Shown piece by piece: positions 16,004-24,942 of a stretch of 42,067 nucleotides of DNA (position 1 is its first letter; every line of letters starts with the position of its first letter). Source of the stretch: Rhodobiaceae bacterium (GTDB lineage: Bacteria; Pseudomonadota; Alphaproteobacteria; RS24); the NCBI GenBank assembly GCA_018660505.1, contig JABJKE010000040.1, positions 1 to 42,067 on the forward strand, given 5' to 3'. The position numbers and the translations under genes are program-made. The notes under the pieces are model-generated. The model saw only the letters and a list, made by a program, of their open reading frames with translations. It searched no databases and had not been told where the DNA came from.

Positions 16004-17284
16004 GTGAACTTAGTAAAAGACACTTTTACCTCGGCCAAAGAGCGCCGACGCGGCATGATTTTGCTTTTCGTCAGCCTGATGGCGCTTGGCATGGGGCAAT
16101 CTTTATTCTTCGCAATTTTTCCCCCCGTCGCCCGCGACTTGGGACTGAGCGAGGTTCAAGTCAGCGCCATTTTCACGCTATCCGCCGTTCTATGGGTGGT
16201 CATGAGCCCGTTCTGGGGGCGACGCAGCGATATATGGGGGCGCAAACCGGTTATTCTATTGGGGCTGGCGGGGTTTGGCATTTCCACGGGCGGCTTTGGC
16301 ATTCTATTGGTTTTGGGCGATGAAGGCATTCTGCCGCTGATGAGCCTGTATATTTTGATGATTCTCGTGCGGGCGATTTTTGGCCTATTTGGCTCGGGCA
16401 CGCCCTCGGCGGCGCAAGCCTATATAGCCGACCGCACCTCGCGCGAAGAGCGTACCAGCGGTGTGGCCGCCATTGGCGCCGCTTTTGGCATGGGCACAGT
16501 TTTGGGCCCGGGGTTTGCTGCGGCTCTGGCGGCCTATCATTTATTGGCGCCGTTTTTTGCGCTGGCAATTTTTGCGCTGGGCGGTGCCATTGCCATTGCC
16601 ATGTTCTTGCCCGAGCGTCGCCGCCCCGCCGGGAGCTATAAACAAGGCCCGCGATTGCGCATTCTCGACAAACGCATTCGGCTGTTTTTATTCATGGGGG
16701 TCACAGTCTCCACCACCAGCGCGGCGATTATGCAAGTGGCCGCTTTCTTCGTGATGGACACGATGCATTTGAGCGGACAAGAAACCGCGCAAGTGGTGGG
16801 CGTCGCCATGATGTCGATGGCCATGGCCACTTTATTCGCGCAATTGGTGATTATTCCGCGCCTTCACGCTTCCGTTCGCAGTCTTTTGTTCTGGGGTATT
16901 TTGATCAATACCATTGGTATTTCTCTGCTTATTTTCCCAATGAACTCTGGCCTTTTTGCGCTATCGCTGACTTTGCAAGGTCTGGGCAGCGGGCTTATGC
17001 GCCCGGCCGTGGCAGCAGGCGGCTCGCTGGCGGTGACACCAGAAGAACAAGGCGCCGTGGCTGGATTGAATAGCTCAACCGCAGCCGTGGGCATTATTTT
17101 TGTGCCTATCTTTATTATGCCGCTTTATCTCATTGCGCCGACTGGGCCCTTTGTCGTGGCTTTGATATTATCGGCCATTATGCTTTTCACCACGCGGTCG
17201 CCACAGCTGGATATGCTGGAAGCGAAGATTGATGTGGAAGAAGTGGAAGAAGAAACCCTGTCTCGCCCCTCTGGCCATCAGTAG
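16004..17284 (+). CDS. MFS transporter, TetA/drug-efflux type
   Basis: This 426-residue inner-membrane protein has about 12 helices in two halves. Motif A of the major facilitator superfamily appears in the loop after helix 2 as GRRSDIWGRKPVILL. The glycine-rich GAAFGMGTVLGPGFAA near residue 160 resembles motif C of drug:H+ antiporters. A charged tail (EAKIDVEEVEEE) ends the protein. It starts with GTG 15 bases after pcs, so it is likely cotranscribed with the gmd-like gene and pcs. The substrate is unknown. Confidence 0.88.
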   Translation: MNLVKDTFTSAKERRRGMILLFVSLMALGMGQSLFFAIFPPVARDLGLSEVQVSAIFTLSAVLWVVMSPFWGRRSDIWGRKPVILLGLAGFGISTGGFGILLVLGDEGILPLMSLYILMILVRAIFGLFGSGTPSAAQAYIADRTSREERTSGVAAIGAAFGMGTVLGPGFAAALAAYHLLAPFFALAIFALGGAIAIAMFLPERRRPAGSYKQGPRLRILDKRIRLFLFMGVTVSTTSAAIMQVAAFFVMDTMHLSGQETAQVVGVAMMSMAMATLFAQLVIIPRLHASVRSLLFWGILINTIGISLLIFPMNSGLFALSLTLQGLGSGLMRPAVAAGGSLAVTPEEQGAVAGLNSSTAAVGIIFVPIFIMPLYLIAPTGPFVVALILSAIMLFTTRSPQLDMLEAKIDVEEVEEETLSRPSGHQ

Positions 17285-17288
17285 CCTT

Positions 17289-17337
17289 TACCTTACAGGG
17301 CGCTCTACCTTACAGGGCGCTCTACCTTAAAGGGCAC
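17289..17337. repeat. Three 17-bp tandem repeats after the MFS gene
   Basis: TACCTTACAGGGCGCTC occurs at 17289-17305 and 17306-17322, and a partial third copy (TACCTTAAAGGGCAC) at 17323-17337. The third copy includes the stop codon of the convergent hydrolase gene. The region separates two convergent genes and holds no clear hairpin with a T-tract. Confidence 0.85.
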
Positions 17338-18298
17338 CGTGCGATTTCCACGCCTGCATTTGCAAAACCAAGGTCGAGGCAAAAGCAATCGGCTGGTCGA
17401 GCAAGACATGGTGGCGCGCCGCCAGTAAATCGAAATGCGGCGCCTCGGGGCGCAAGCCGTGCATGAAAGTCACCACTTCTTGGCGGCTAATTTTATCATG
17501 GTCACTGGCCAGCTGGCCAAACATGCAAGACAGCGGCAAGGGCAGGTTCTGATAAATCTCTGGCCAATCGCTGCCCATCGGAAAATCGCGATACATATGC
17601 GGGTCGAACTTCCAGGTCCAGCCGCCGTCGACTTCGCGCAACGAATGGGCACCGATATAATCGACGATGAATTGATTGGCGCAGGGCTGCTCGGGTTGCA
17701 GACGGAAGCGGCCCAGTGCCGTGTCGAAATCTTCATAGACCCGCGTTTCCATGGTCGGGCGGGGTCGCAAATTGCCGTTTTCGTCTTCTTCCATATACCA
17801 TTCCTCATGCGCGTGAGGCGGTTTGACGTAGAAGTCGCAAATCATCAGGGCGGCAAAATCTTGCGGGTAAATATGCGATGTGATGAGCGAGACCATGCCG
17901 CCCATCGAATGCCCAATCAGCGCTGGTTTGGCGCCAAAGCCAGCATCGCGCACCATGGTCACGACGGCCTCGGCCATAATTTCGCGACTATAGGCTTGCA
18001 ACCAACCGCTGTCGCCCATGCCCGGCAGGTCTAGCGCGATGACGTTATAATAGGGGGTAAGCTGCGGGGCGATAAAATCATACCAGCGCGCGTGGGCTCC
18101 GCCGCCATGCACCAGCACCATATTGGGGGCGTCGGCATCGGGGCCGGCCCATTTGCGATAATGCAATTTAGCGTCTTGAAACGCGACGTAATGGTCTTGC
18201 GGCACTTGGGCGATGGCTTTTTGAAACCATTCGGGTTCGAAATCAATAAGTTCGCCTTTGGGCAGCAAATCTTGCTGACCTCCATTTAACGCTTTCAT
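17327..18298 (-). CDS. Alpha/beta hydrolase
   Basis: A 323-residue cytosolic alpha/beta-fold hydrolase. The oxyanion-hole strand reads [13 protein letters not shown] (62-74), the nucleophile elbow is GHSMGG with Ser 131, and a His near 297 ([10 protein letters not shown]) would complete the triad. A long cap insertion lies between about 160 and 265. No signal peptide is present. Esterase, epoxide hydrolase-like and C-C hydrolase activities are all possible; the substrate cannot be predicted. It is a single gene, convergent with the MFS gene. Confidence 0.88.
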   Translation of the reverse strand: MKALNGGQQDLLPKGELIDFEPEWFQKAIAQVPQDHYVAFQDAKLHYRKWAGPDADAPNMVLVHGGGAHARWYDFIAPQLTPYYNVIALDLPGMGDSGWLQAYSREIMAEAVVTMVRDAGFGAKPALIGHSMGGMVSLITSHIYPQDFAALMICDFYVKPPHAHEEWYMEEDENGNLRPRPTMETRVYEDFDTALGRFRLQPEQPCANQFIVDYIGAHSLREVDGGWTWKFDPHMYRDFPMGSDWPEIYQNLPLPLSCMFGQLASDHDKISRQEVVTFMHGLRPEAPHFDLLAARHHVLLDQPIAFASTLVLQMQAWKSHGAL

Positions 18299-18504
18299 TA
18301 CATGGGCTCCTGATTGCGGGTTGGTTGGGCAGAAATTACACCATTTCGCCGCCTTGCCAAGCCTGTTTTATTGTCGCCTTCCGGCGCGATTTTAATCCCC
18401 CAAAGAACTGCCAATTGTCTGTGGGTGGCCGCTTGACAGCTGCGGGCTTGTCCCATATGTTCTCGGCTTCTGGGGAAACCCACCACAAATTTATGGAGCC
18501 GACG

Positions 18505-18630
18505 ATGAAAGTCCGCAATTCGCTTAAATCCTTGCGCGATCGCCACCAGAAAAATCAGCTGGTGCGCCGCCGTGGTCGTCTTTACGTCATCAACAAAACC
18601 AATAAACGTTTCAAAGCCCGTCAAGGTTAA
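18505..18630 (+). CDS. rpmJ: 50S ribosomal protein bL36
   Basis: This 41-residue, strongly basic protein matches the alphaproteobacterial form of L36 (opening [10 protein letters not shown], ending KRFKARQG). The zinc-binding Cys/His set of the 37-residue form is absent, which is common in this class of bacteria. ATG follows GGAG in TTATGGAGCCGACG. It sits alone, divergent from one hydrolase gene and just upstream of another. Confidence 0.96.
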   Translation: MKVRNSLKSLRDRHQKNQLVRRRGRLYVINKTNKRFKARQG

Positions 18631-18668
18631 GACATTCCGGCGTGGTGCGTCTGTAAAAGGAGAGCGTC

Positions 18669-19694
18669 ATGAGCGGTTTTATTGTTAAAAGCTTGGTCGG
18701 TTTTTCTGCCGTTACTCTCCTTTTGGGCATCGGCCTTTGGCTGCACGATATCCGTGTGCGCGCCCAATTGCTGGCCGATTTGCCGCCCCAAGGCCAATTT
18801 ATCGAAACCGATAACGCGACCTTGCATTATCTAAGGCGCAACGCGCAATCCAAATCCACTAAGCAGCCGGTGTTTGTGCTCATCCATGGCTCCAGCGCCA
18901 ATGCGCAAGATATGATGCTGGCCTTGGGCGAGCCCTTATCCCGCCATGGCACGGTGCTGTCTTTCGACCGACCGGGGATTGGCTATTCGGTCAATAAAGT
19001 GGATGATTTATGGATGTCCGACCCGCGCCGTCAAGCGCGCGAAATTCATCAGGCCGTGCTGGCGCTGGGCTATGAGAAGCCCGTGGTGATTGGTCAAAGC
19101 TGGGGCGGGTCTACGGCGCTGGCTTATGCGCATGTTTTAGGGGCTGAAATTACCGGCTCCATTATGTTGGCGCCGCCGATTATTCCTTGGTATGGCCCTG
19201 ATTTTTGGGCCAATCGCTTAGCCACAACGCCGATTATTGGCGTCATGTTTACCCATATGACTTTGGGCAAATATGGCGCGACGCAATTAGACTCGGGCGC
19301 GGCGGGCGCCGCCTATCCCGAAGTCACCCCCCAAGGCTATGTGAAAGACAGTGCCTTGGCACTTATCTTGCAGCCTAGAGCTTTCATCACCAATGCGGTC
19401 TATGCCATGAACTTGCGCCATCATTTGGCCGACATGCAAAAAACCTATGCCGACATGCCAGACACGCAAGGCAAATTGATGATTTTACATGGCGATAGCG
19501 ACCCGACCGTGTCGATAGATTATAACGCTGTGCCCTTTTTGGCCAAGCGGCCAGACGTCGAGCTGATAGAGCTCGCGGGCGCCGGCCATTTGCTGCACCA
19601 TACGTGGAAAGACGAAATTACCGCCCAGATAATGCGCTTTTTGAAAGATGGAAAAGTGACCGCTGGCAAACATCAACTCGTGAAAGCCAATTAG
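18669..19694 (+). CDS. Membrane-anchored alpha/beta hydrolase
   Basis: This 341-residue protein begins with one hydrophobic segment (about 5-25), which likely anchors the enzyme with its catalytic domain in the periplasm. The fold shows LIHGSSANAQD (71-81), RPGIGYS (101-107), the nucleophile elbow GQSWGG with Ser 144, an Asp in LHGDSDPT and a C-terminal His in GAGHLLHH. Substrate is unknown. ATG follows AAGGAGAGCGTC. The next gene starts 17 bases past its stop, so the two may be cotranscribed. Confidence 0.87.
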   Translation: MSGFIVKSLVGFSAVTLLLGIGLWLHDIRVRAQLLADLPPQGQFIETDNATLHYLRRNAQSKSTKQPVFVLIHGSSANAQDMMLALGEPLSRHGTVLSFDRPGIGYSVNKVDDLWMSDPRRQAREIHQAVLALGYEKPVVIGQSWGGSTALAYAHVLGAEITGSIMLAPPIIPWYGPDFWANRLATTPIIGVMFTHMTLGKYGATQLDSGAAGAAYPEVTPQGYVKDSALALILQPRAFITNAVYAMNLRHHLADMQKTYADMPDTQGKLMILHGDSDPTVSIDYNAVPFLAKRPDVELIELAGAGHLLHHTWKDEITAQIMRFLKDGKVTAGKHQLVKAN

Positions 19695-19711
19695 GGGCTG
19701 TCGCGGGTATC

Positions 19712-20518
19712 GTGTCTCTGTCTTCTTCCGCACCAGCATTTCTGACCCGTCATTTAGACGGCGATAGACGTTTTCTTATTCTTTGCGATCATGCCAGCAA
19801 TTATATTCCGCCAGAGTTAGACGGTTTGGGGCTCGCGTCGAGCGAGCTGGAGCGCCATATCGCTTACGACCCAGGCGCCTTGCCCGTGGCTTCTCGCATT
19901 GCCGATAGCTTGGGCTGTCCTTTGGTGGCGTCGCAATTTTCGCGCCTGCTGATTGACCCCAATCGGGGGCTGGAAGACCCGACTTTGGTGATGAAATTAT
20001 CCGATGGCGCGATTATTCCAGGCAATGCCCGCGTCGACCCGTTTCAAGATAAAGCGCAATGGCAAGCGCGGGTGGCGCAGTTTTACACGCCTTATAATCA
20101 GGCCATTGAAGCCGCGATTGCGGCGGCGAAAGCCGATGGCATCGCGCCGATGATTATGGCCATTCATAGTTTTACCCCTATTTGGCGCGGCGAACCGCGG
20201 CCTTGGCATACCGCCGTTTTATGGGATAAAGACGACCGGTTGAAACGCGTGGTGGATGCCTATATGGCCGATTTTCCCGATATTTGTTATGGCGATAACA
20301 CGCCCTATTCGGGACGTTTGAAGGAAGATTGCCTGTATCGTCATGGCACGCAAAACGGTTTGGCGCATGTGCTGATGGAGTTGCGTCAAGATGAGGTGGC
20401 AGATGCGGCGGGGCAAGACAAATGGGCGGCGCATATGGTGGCTATTTTGCAACGCGGCGTGGCTCTTGAAGCGCTGACCACCCAGACCCATTACGGCTCT
20501 GTGCATGATGCAAATTAG
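19712..20518 (+). CDS. N-formylglutamate amidohydrolase family protein
   Basis: About 268 residues, of the family that includes HutG, which splits N-formylglutamate into glutamate and formate, and less characterised alphaproteobacterial relatives. Family segments include LCDHASNYIPPEL, HIAYDPGA, FSRLLIDPNR and the metal-site region AIHSFTPIW. No other histidine-degradation gene is nearby, so a histidine role is not supported by context. The GTG at 19712 is the best start because the fold begins soon after; the reading frame stays open upstream into the preceding gene. The ribosome-binding site is weak. Confidence 0.82.
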   Translation: MSLSSSAPAFLTRHLDGDRRFLILCDHASNYIPPELDGLGLASSELERHIAYDPGALPVASRIADSLGCPLVASQFSRLLIDPNRGLEDPTLVMKLSDGAIIPGNARVDPFQDKAQWQARVAQFYTPYNQAIEAAIAAAKADGIAPMIMAIHSFTPIWRGEPRPWHTAVLWDKDDRLKRVVDAYMADFPDICYGDNTPYSGRLKEDCLYRHGTQNGLAHVLMELRQDEVADAAGQDKWAAHMVAILQRGVALEALTTQTHYGSVHDAN

Positions 20519-20599
20519 ATGCGCTCTAGATGCAAACTGGTGCTTGCTCCCGTGCTGGCATCTGCTATATTCCGGCCATATTCAAGCTTGGAGACGATG

Positions 20600-20752
20600 A
20601 TGAGTGACGAGACAAATAGTCAAGACTGGGGCGACGACATGAACCGCCCCGAACACGAAAGCACCTATGAGAGTTTTCTGTCTTACACCAAATGGGGCTG
20701 CATTGGCGTGGCGCTGATTCTGGTGTTCTTGCTGGTATTTGTTTACGACTAG
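20600..20752 (+). CDS. aa3-type cytochrome c oxidase subunit IV
   Basis: This 50-residue protein has a polar N-terminus, then YESFLSYTKWGCIGVALILVF, a single transmembrane helix typical of the bacterial aa3-oxidase subunit IV family. It would be an accessory, non-catalytic subunit of the terminal oxidase in the inner membrane. Start 20600 is the second of two adjacent ATGs and has the better spacing (six bases) from GGAG. In many alphaproteobacteria this gene precedes pntAA, as here, separated by a hairpin-rich 84-base gap. Confidence 0.88.
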   Translation: MSDETNSQDWGDDMNRPEHESTYESFLSYTKWGCIGVALILVFLLVFVYD

Positions 20753-20776
20753 AGCGAAGAGCCAATTGCCAATGCC

Positions 20777-20815
20777 CCGTCTCGAGAGATAGTCTCGACC
20801 GAAAGAGACGGTTTT
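20777..20815 (+). promoter_or_regulatory. Possible terminator/attenuator in the pntAA leader
   Basis: CCGTCTC (20777-20783) can pair with GAGACGG (20805-20811), followed by TTTT, which is a terminator-like form. The gap also holds a second GTCTCGA copy (20792-20798) that can compete for the same GAGAC, and CGAGA (20783-20787) that can pair with TCTCG (20793-20797). It ends nine bases before the pntAA ribosome-binding site. It may simply be the oxidase-subunit terminator. Confidence 0.5.
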
Positions 20816-20836
20816 CGATATATGGAGGAGATGAGT

Positions 20837-22057
20837 ATGGCCGTGAGCCTGACTGTTTTAAAAGAAGCCAAGAGCGAAACGCGCGTCGCCGCCACCCCCG
20901 AGACGGTAAAGAAAATGTCCGCCAAGGGTATTTCCGTGACGGTTGAGGCGGGCGCTGGTGCGGCCTCTGGTTTTACCGATGCCGATTATAAGAGCGCCGG
21001 AGCCAGCCTTGCCAAAGCGGTGGGGCCAGCCTTGAAAAAATCAGATGTCGTGATGGGCGTGCGCGCCCCCAGCGCGGCGCAGGTCAAATCGATGAAGGCC
21101 GATGCGGTTTTAATCGCCACGTTGAACCCCTATCAAAATGCGGCGCAGGTTAAGTCTTACGCCGCCGCTAAAATTCAAGCCATGGCCATGGAGCTGATGC
21201 CGCGTATCACGCGCGCGCAGTCGATGGATGTTTTGTCCTCGCAATCCAACCTCTCTGGCTATAAAGCCGTGCTGGATGCGACCCATGAATATGGCCGCGC
21301 CTTGCCGATGATGATGACGGCGGCGGGCACAGTTCCAGCGGCGCGTATTTTTGTGATGGGCGCAGGCGTTGCGGGTTTGCAAGCCATTGCCACCGCCAAA
21401 CGTTTGGGCGCCATTGTATCGGCCACCGATGTGCGCCGCGCCGCAGCCGAGCAAGTCGAAAGCCTCGGCGGCACTTTTGTTATGGTAGAAGCCGATGAAG
21501 ACGATAGCGGCGAAACCGCAGGCGGCTATGCCAAAGAAATGAGCGCTGACTATAAAAAGCGCCAAGCGGCTTTGGTCACCGAGCATATTGCCAAACAAGA
21601 TATTGTTATTTGCACGGCCCTTATTCCGGGTCGGCCAGCACCTGAATTGGTGACCAAGAAAATGCTGGAAGGCATGAAGCCAGGCTCTGTGTTGGTTGAT
21701 TTGGCCGTGGAACAAGGGGGCAATTGCCGCCTGTCGAAAATGGGCACGATTACCGAACACAAAGGCGTGAAGCTTGTGGCGCATGAAAATGTGCCCGGCC
21801 GTTTGGCGGGCAATGCGTCTGAATTATATTCGCGCAATCTGTTTAATTTCCTCGATGCGTTTTACGACGAAGAGAAGAAAGCGCTGGCGCTGGACTGGGA
21901 AGATGAAATCATCGCCGGAATTGGCTTAACGCGGGACGGTGCCATTGTGCATCCAGCCTTGGAGGCAAAACCTGCCGCCAAAGCGCCTGCAAAAAAGGCT
22001 GCGAAAAAGGTTGCAAAAAAGGCTGCGAAAAAACCAGCTGCTAAGGGAGCGAAATAA
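20837..22057 (+). CDS. pntAA: NAD(P) transhydrogenase subunit alpha part 1
   Basis: This is the NAD(H)-binding domain I of proton-translocating transhydrogenase, which uses the proton gradient to drive hydride transfer from NADH to NADP+. The 406-residue soluble protein has ESRVAATP-like opening ([14 protein letters not shown]), a Rossmann motif [18 protein letters not shown] in the middle, and a TDVR acidic end binding the adenosine ribose. The ATG at 20837 is six bases after GGAGGAG. Residues 376-406 form a tail made almost only of Lys, Ala and Pro, unlike most PntAA. The stop overlaps pntAB by one base (TAATG). Confidence 0.95.
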   Translation: MAVSLTVLKEAKSETRVAATPETVKKMSAKGISVTVEAGAGAASGFTDADYKSAGASLAKAVGPALKKSDVVMGVRAPSAAQVKSMKADAVLIATLNPYQNAAQVKSYAAAKIQAMAMELMPRITRAQSMDVLSSQSNLSGYKAVLDATHEYGRALPMMMTAAGTVPAARIFVMGAGVAGLQAIATAKRLGAIVSATDVRRAAAEQVESLGGTFVMVEADEDDSGETAGGYAKEMSADYKKRQAALVTEHIAKQDIVICTALIPGRPAPELVTKKMLEGMKPGSVLVDLAVEQGGNCRLSKMGTITEHKGVKLVAHENVPGRLAGNASELYSRNLFNFLDAFYDEEKKALALDWEDEIIAGIGLTRDGAIVHPALEAKPAAKAPAKKAAKKVAKKAAKKPAAKGAK

Positions 22058-22365
22058 TGAACGCGGATGTTTTTGTCTATCTATTGAGCATTTTCGTAAT
22101 GGCCGTCTTTGTCGGTTATTACGTGGTCTGGTCGGTCACCCCGGCGCTTCACACGCCGTTGATGTCGGTTACCAATGCCATTTCCTCGGTAATTATTGTT
22201 GGCGCTTTGGTGGCCATTGGCGCCGATGTCGGCACCAATGACACTTCGGGTCAAATGACACGTTGGCTTGGCTTTGGCGCGGTTGTGCTGGCCTCGATCA
22301 ATATTTTCGGCGGCTTCCTGGTAACCCAGCGCATGCTCGCCATGTACCGTAAAAAAGACAAGTAG
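22057..22365 (+). CDS. pntAB: NAD(P) transhydrogenase subunit alpha part 2
   Basis: This 102-residue membrane subunit carries part of domain II, the proton channel. Three to four hydrophobic helices are visible (about 5-22, 32-50, 62-88), with [18 protein letters not shown] typical of the family. It is expressed between pntAA (one-base overlap) and pntB (12-base gap). The split of the alpha subunit into AA and AB is the usual alphaproteobacterial form. Confidence 0.95.
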   Translation: MNADVFVYLLSIFVMAVFVGYYVVWSVTPALHTPLMSVTNAISSVIIVGALVAIGADVGTNDTSGQMTRWLGFGAVVLASINIFGGFLVTQRMLAMYRKKDK

Positions 22366-22377
22366 AGGCCTGACCCC

Positions 22378-23790
22378 ATGAGTGCAAATCTATCTTCGCT
22401 ACTTTATCTCGCCTCTGGCGTATTCTTTGTTCTGTCGCTGCGTGGCTTGTCGTCACCCGAGACATCGCGCCAAGGCAATTATTTTGGCATGGTCGGTATG
22501 GCCATTGCCATCACCACCACCTTGTTTTTGCTGCAAAATAAAAACATGGAAAGCTTCGGCATTATTGCCGCGGGCATTGGCATTGGCGCGCTTATCGGCG
22601 CGGTGACCGCGCGTCGCATTGCCATGACAGACATGCCGCAACTGGTGGCTGCCTTTCACTCGCTCGTCGGCTTGGCCGCTGTGCTGGTGGCTTGGGCCGC
22701 TTTCCTATCGCCAGAAGCTTTCGGCATTGTCGATAGCCAAGGCCATATTCATGCGGCCAGCCTGGTGGAAATGTCTTTGGGAGCCGCGATTGGCGCCATT
22801 ACGTTTTCTGGTTCCATTATCGCTTTTGCCAAATTGCAAGGCACCATGTCGGGCGCCCCGATTATGCTGCCGCAGCGCCATGCCATTAACCTGATTTTAT
22901 TCCTCAGCATTATCGGCGGTATCGTCTATTTGTGCATGGACCCGGCCAATCAATTGCCGCAGGTATTTTTGTTCATCACGGTGCTGTCGTTTGTTATCGG
23001 CTTTTTAATCATCATCCCAATCGGTGGCGCAGATATGCCTGTGGTTGTTTCAATGCTGAACTCTTATTCGGGTTGGGCGGCGGCCGGTATCGGTTTCACT
23101 TTGGGCAATTTGGCGCTGATTATTACCGGCTCTCTGGTTGGCTCTTCCGGCGCTATTTTGTCTTACATTATGTGTAAGGCGATGAACCGTTCGTTCTTCT
23201 CGGTTATCCTCGGCGGTTTTGGCGGCGAAGACGCCGTGGCTGGCGGCGCTGGTGCAGTGGAAACCCGTCCGGTGAAACGCGGCTCGGCAGAAGATGCGGC
23301 TTTCATTATGAAAAACGCCTCTTCGGTGATTATCGTTCCTGGCTATGGCATGGCGGTGGCGCAAGCCCAACATGCGCTGCGCGAAATGGCCGATGAGCTG
23401 AAAAAACAAGGCGTGAAAGTCAGCTATGCCATTCACCCCGTGGCGGGACGTATGCCTGGCCACATGAATGTGCTGCTGGCCGAAGCCAATGTGCCTTACG
23501 ATGATGTGCATGAGTTGGAAGACATTAACTCTGAGTTCGCCCAAGCCGATGTCGCCTTTGTGATTGGCGCCAATGATGTGACCAATCCTGCGGCGAAAAC
23601 CGACCCAACCAGTGCTATTTACGGCATGCCTATTTTGGATGTGGAGCGGGCCAATACGGTCTTGTTCATCAAACGCGGTATGGCGGCGGGTTATGCGGGC
23701 GTGGAGAACGAATTATTCTTCCGCGACAACACGATGATGCTGTTCTCGGATGCCAAGAAAATGGTGGAGAATATCGTCAAGGCCTTTTAG
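22378..23790 (+). CDS. pntB: NAD(P) transhydrogenase subunit beta
   Basis: This 470-residue protein joins the remaining domain II helices (about 1-265) to the NADP(H)-binding domain III (about 285-470). Domain III motifs are intact: GYGMAVAQAQHA (nucleotide loop), HPVAGRMPGHMNVLLAEANVPYDDV, and GANDVTNPAA. Together with PntAA and PntAB it forms the inner-membrane proton pump supplying NADPH. A strong bidirectional terminator follows. Confidence 0.96.
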   Translation: MSANLSSLLYLASGVFFVLSLRGLSSPETSRQGNYFGMVGMAIAITTTLFLLQNKNMESFGIIAAGIGIGALIGAVTARRIAMTDMPQLVAAFHSLVGLAAVLVAWAAFLSPEAFGIVDSQGHIHAASLVEMSLGAAIGAITFSGSIIAFAKLQGTMSGAPIMLPQRHAINLILFLSIIGGIVYLCMDPANQLPQVFLFITVLSFVIGFLIIIPIGGADMPVVVSMLNSYSGWAAAGIGFTLGNLALIITGSLVGSSGAILSYIMCKAMNRSFFSVILGGFGGEDAVAGGAGAVETRPVKRGSAEDAAFIMKNASSVIIVPGYGMAVAQAQHALREMADELKKQGVKVSYAIHPVAGRMPGHMNVLLAEANVPYDDVHELEDINSEFAQADVAFVIGANDVTNPAAKTDPTSAIYGMPILDVERANTVLFIKRGMAAGYAGVENELFFRDNTMMLFSDAKKMVENIVKAF

Positions 23791-23825
23791 GTCTCGCATA
23801 AAAGACAGGCGTTTACGCCCAAAAG

Positions 23826-23855
23826 AAAAGCCCCGATCTCGCGATCGGGGCTTTT
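23826..23855. terminator. Bidirectional terminator between pntB and rpsU
   Basis: AAAAGCCCCGATC (23826-23838) pairs fully with GATCGGGGCTTTT (23843-23855) around the loop TCGC. T-tracts occur on both strands, so it can end pntB and rpsU transcripts. Confidence 0.9.
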
Positions 23856-23877
23856 TATTTATTTATAAAAGCAGGGC

Positions 23878-24102
23878 TTAGTATTTACGTTTGCCCAAAA
23901 CAACGCCTTCGCGCTGAGCTGCTTTGCGAGCCAATTTGCGAACCCGGCGAACCGATTCAGCTTGCTCACGAGCCCGCTTTTCAGAAGGTTTTTCGTAGTG
24001 GCCACGAAGCTTCATTTCACGGAAGACACCTTCGCGTTGAAGCTTTTTCTTCAGGACTTTATAAGCCTGATCGACGTTATTATCACGAACGGAAACTTGC
24101 AC
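23878..24102 (-). CDS. rpsU: 30S ribosomal protein bS21
   Basis: This 74-residue basic protein binds the 30S platform near the anti-Shine-Dalgarno sequence. The hallmark [21 protein letters not shown] and [16 protein letters not shown] are present, with a basic Ala/Arg/Lys C-terminus. Translation starts at GTG 24102; the nearby ATG at 24109 is out of frame. It is divergent from the COQ9-family gene, a pairing conserved enough in alphaproteobacteria that the latter was once named for it. Confidence 0.96.
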   Translation of the reverse strand: MQVSVRDNNVDQAYKVLKKKLQREGVFREMKLRGHYEKPSEKRAREQAESVRRVRKLARKAAQREGVVLGKRKY

Positions 24103-24213
24103 GTTTCATCACCCTTTCAAAATAGATTAGAGACGACACGAACCAAGCCCGTGCCCTCGCTTGGTGCATTGTTTAGCAAGTTGCGTGGGCTTTGTCTAGT
24201 AGCTGCAAGGGGG

Positions 24214-24233
24214 TTTGGGCTTATTTGGGCTTG
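24214..24233. repeat. Near-perfect 10-bp tandem duplication upstream of the COQ9 gene
   Basis: TTTGGGCTTA (24214-24223) is followed directly by TTTGGGCTTG (24224-24233), about 30 bases before the COQ9-family start. The spacing is near one helical turn. It lies in the likely promoter or leader. Confidence 0.55.
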
Positions 24234-24265
24234 TTTTTCGGGTCTCGAGGTTCCATATTCTGGCG

Positions 24266-24931
24266 ATGAGCGAAACCAACCCTTATTTAGACATTGAAAC
24301 CCAAGTTTTGGCTGCCGCCTTGCCCAATGTGGCGTTTGATGGCTGGTCGGAAAAATTGCTGCAACAGGCCATTGCCAGTTCGGGGGTGGATGAAAATATG
24401 GCGGTTTTGGCTTTCCCGAAAGGCGTGGGCGGGCTTATTCGGCGGTTTTCTGCCGATGGCGATGCCCGCATGTTGGCCGCTTTGCCAGACGGCGAAAGCC
24501 TGAAAATTCGCGAGCGGATTACCGAAGCGGTATGGACGCGGCTTCGCGTGGATGGCGAGCATAAAGAAGCCGCCCGCCGGGCCGCCGGATGGCTGGCCCT
24601 GCCAACGCGCCAAAAACTGGGCGCCAAACTGCTGTTTGAAAGCGCCAACCAGATATGGCGTTGGGCGGGCGATAGCGCCACCGATTATAATTATTATTCC
24701 AAACGGGTGATTCTAAGCGGCGTGATTGTCAGCACCCGCCTGACTTGGTTTGACGACGATAGCGAAGATGAGGCTAAAACCCGCGCGTTTTTGGAGCGTC
24801 GAATTGAAAATGTGATGCAATTTGAAAAACTAAAAGCCAAAGCAACCGCTTGGTCGGGCAAATTGCATGGCGATAAAGCCCCGTTTGAGGGCGTTTGGTC
24901 GTCGCTCGCGAAAATGCGTTACCGCAAGTAA
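24266..24931 (+). CDS. COQ9 family protein
   Basis: This 221-residue protein belongs to the COQ9 family, lipid-binding TetR-like-fold proteins that assist ubiquinone biosynthesis. Typical features are GWSEKLLQQA near residues 25-35, a conserved region LPTRQKLGAKLLFESANQIWRWAGD in the middle with the DYNYYSKR segment, and a C-terminal amphipathic helix. It is divergent from rpsU and convergent with purK. The start at 24266 aligns with family length; the reading frame continues 17 codons upstream without a ribosome-binding site. Confidence 0.88.
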   Translation: MSETNPYLDIETQVLAAALPNVAFDGWSEKLLQQAIASSGVDENMAVLAFPKGVGGLIRRFSADGDARMLAALPDGESLKIRERITEAVWTRLRVDGEHKEAARRAAGWLALPTRQKLGAKLLFESANQIWRWAGDSATDYNYYSKRVILSGVIVSTRLTWFDDDSEDEAKTRAFLERRIENVMQFEKLKAKATAWSGKLHGDKAPFEGVWSSLAKMRYRK

Positions 24932-24942
24932 TTTGCTTGAGA

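Noticed and set aside
21110-21784. Minus-strand frame of 224 codons inside pntAA
   Set aside because: Antisense to conserved PntAA sequence; no motif or start signal.
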